A stretch of DNA of 64,000 nt, from positions 6,510,001-6,574,000 of the forward strand of contig NC_039509.1 in the NCBI RefSeq assembly GCF_003672135.1, written 5' to 3'. Made by a program: the position numbers and the translations under genes. Under the pieces are notes generated by a model, which did not search any database, was not told where the DNA came from, and worked only from the letters and a program-made list of their open reading frames with translations. This DNA comes from Ooceraea biroi (taxonomy: Eukaryota > Arthropoda > Insecta > Hymenoptera > Formicidae). Positions within the stretch are counted from its first letter, which is position 1; the number at the start of each line of letters is the position of its first letter. Of the stretch, positions 63,311-64,000 are shown piece by piece.

Positions 63311-64000
63311 ATATAGTTCTCTTATTGAAAAACTTAGTGAAATACAAACGTAATAAGAAACCTTGATCTCATCTCCGGAGTCGATAAAATTGAGCAGCGT
63401 TGTAACGCGAGAAGAACGAAAGGAGAAACAAGGAGGCGCGGAGAGGGTTTAGGACGTGCGAGAACGCGGTGGTATACGTTAGCGAAACTGACAAACAAGG
63501 CTCGTAACGGGTTTTACGCGCGAGGCAATTATCAGAGTTGTCAGGCAGTCGGTTTAACGCCTCCATTTATGTGCGTATAAACGCGAACGGGAGTCGAACC
63601 CGCGAGCCAATGAAATGTAAAGCCCAGGATGCGTTAATCCCCAAGTCGAGGCCCGTACCGCAACGTTTGCGCGTTACAAAATGCCATTTTACACCGCTCG
63701 AACCGAAATTCACTCCAACTACCTGGCTTGTTTAATCCGAATCATATCGTTTATAGCACAGAACCACGCTTACTGTCAAACGTATCCATCGCCTGTTCGG
63801 CGATTTACACGACGCGATGCCTGCACACGTGTCTCGTCTATTTCGCGGCCCCCTCGCCTCGTTGTACTTTCACTGACCGATATAAATTTTCCGAACGAAC
63901 ATAGTATCCGTGGTAATACATTTTCGCCACGTTTGCACGTTGTAACGGTCGACGGTTATTTCGAGTAAATCACGTTATGTCATAATTTTCCCTTCGTACT
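63311..64000. other. Non-coding DNA to the window end
   Basis: No gene recognised apart from the tRNA-like T-arm noted at 63587-63603. Confidence 0.5.
63587..63603 (-). repeat. tRNA-like T-arm / B-box
   Basis: On the minus strand GCGGG-TTCGACT-CCCGT forms a full 5-bp T-stem (one G-T pair) around a loop that fits the B-box GGTTCGANTCC. Upstream on that strand GGGCCTCGACTTGG only loosely resembles an A-box, and no acceptor stem pairs. It may be a tRNA-derived fragment or chance. Confidence 0.28.

Noticed and set aside
1..64000. CRISPR arrays, bacterial operons, rRNA, intact tRNA genes
   Set aside because: None seen: no regular repeat-spacer arrays, no tightly packed coding, and no tRNA with a complete cloverleaf.

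Overview
The window reads as nuclear DNA of an animal, most likely an insect and plausibly a hymenopteran such as an ant. The reasons are: no compact operon-like coding, alternating CpG-rich (not CpG-depleted) and AT-rich stretches, many short microsatellites, and insect-type DNA transposon relics (hAT, Harbinger-like, Tc1/mariner-like). The species assignment is inference. I found no convincing host protein-coding gene, rRNA or intact tRNA. The open frames up to about 230 codons lie in CpG-rich, stop-poor DNA, overlap each other on both strands, and show no recognisable domains. The window is probably a large intron or an intergenic region.

Layout. 1-12.2 kb: unique non-coding DNA with the C-terminal end of a decayed Tc1/mariner-type transposase (1084-1245, minus) and a perfect 34-bp inverted repeat (1769-1869). 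12.18-12.41 kb: a short Harbinger-like MITE. 13.09-15.00 kb: a 1.9-kb non-autonomous DNA element (Element 1) with roughly 510-520-bp inverted arms and a 9-bp target duplication with one mismatch. 17.47-18.17 kb: a 703-bp element (Element 2) with a perfect 9-bp target duplication and related ends. 18.2-47.1 kb: mostly featureless, with a tRNA-like Pol III box pair (about 29.3 kb) and a possible LINE scrap (about 33.3 kb). 47.16-47.87 kb: three diverged tandem copies of a roughly 300-bp unit, each keeping a hairpin at the same place. 47.9-62.4 kb: unique non-coding DNA. 62.43-63.30 kb: a non-autonomous hAT element with a perfect 8-bp target duplication; it carries a minisatellite and a second, nested hAT MITE with its own perfect 8-bp duplication.

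The most interesting system is the pair Element 1 / Element 2. Both have 9-bp target duplications and related ends (core TGTGTGAAGYTRGC), and neither has a coding sequence. Both are built from arrays of a GTTCY-type hexamer whose spacing is locked to whole DNA helical turns. Element 1 has five triplets, each with exactly 31-bp steps, plus terminal 21/31 steps. Element 2 has mostly 10/11/20/21-bp steps. The core of Element 1 has a second array (TGTTGC) at 11/11/20 steps and an A-box/B-box pair followed by a T run. This suggests a family assembled from modular, helically phased protein-binding arrays.
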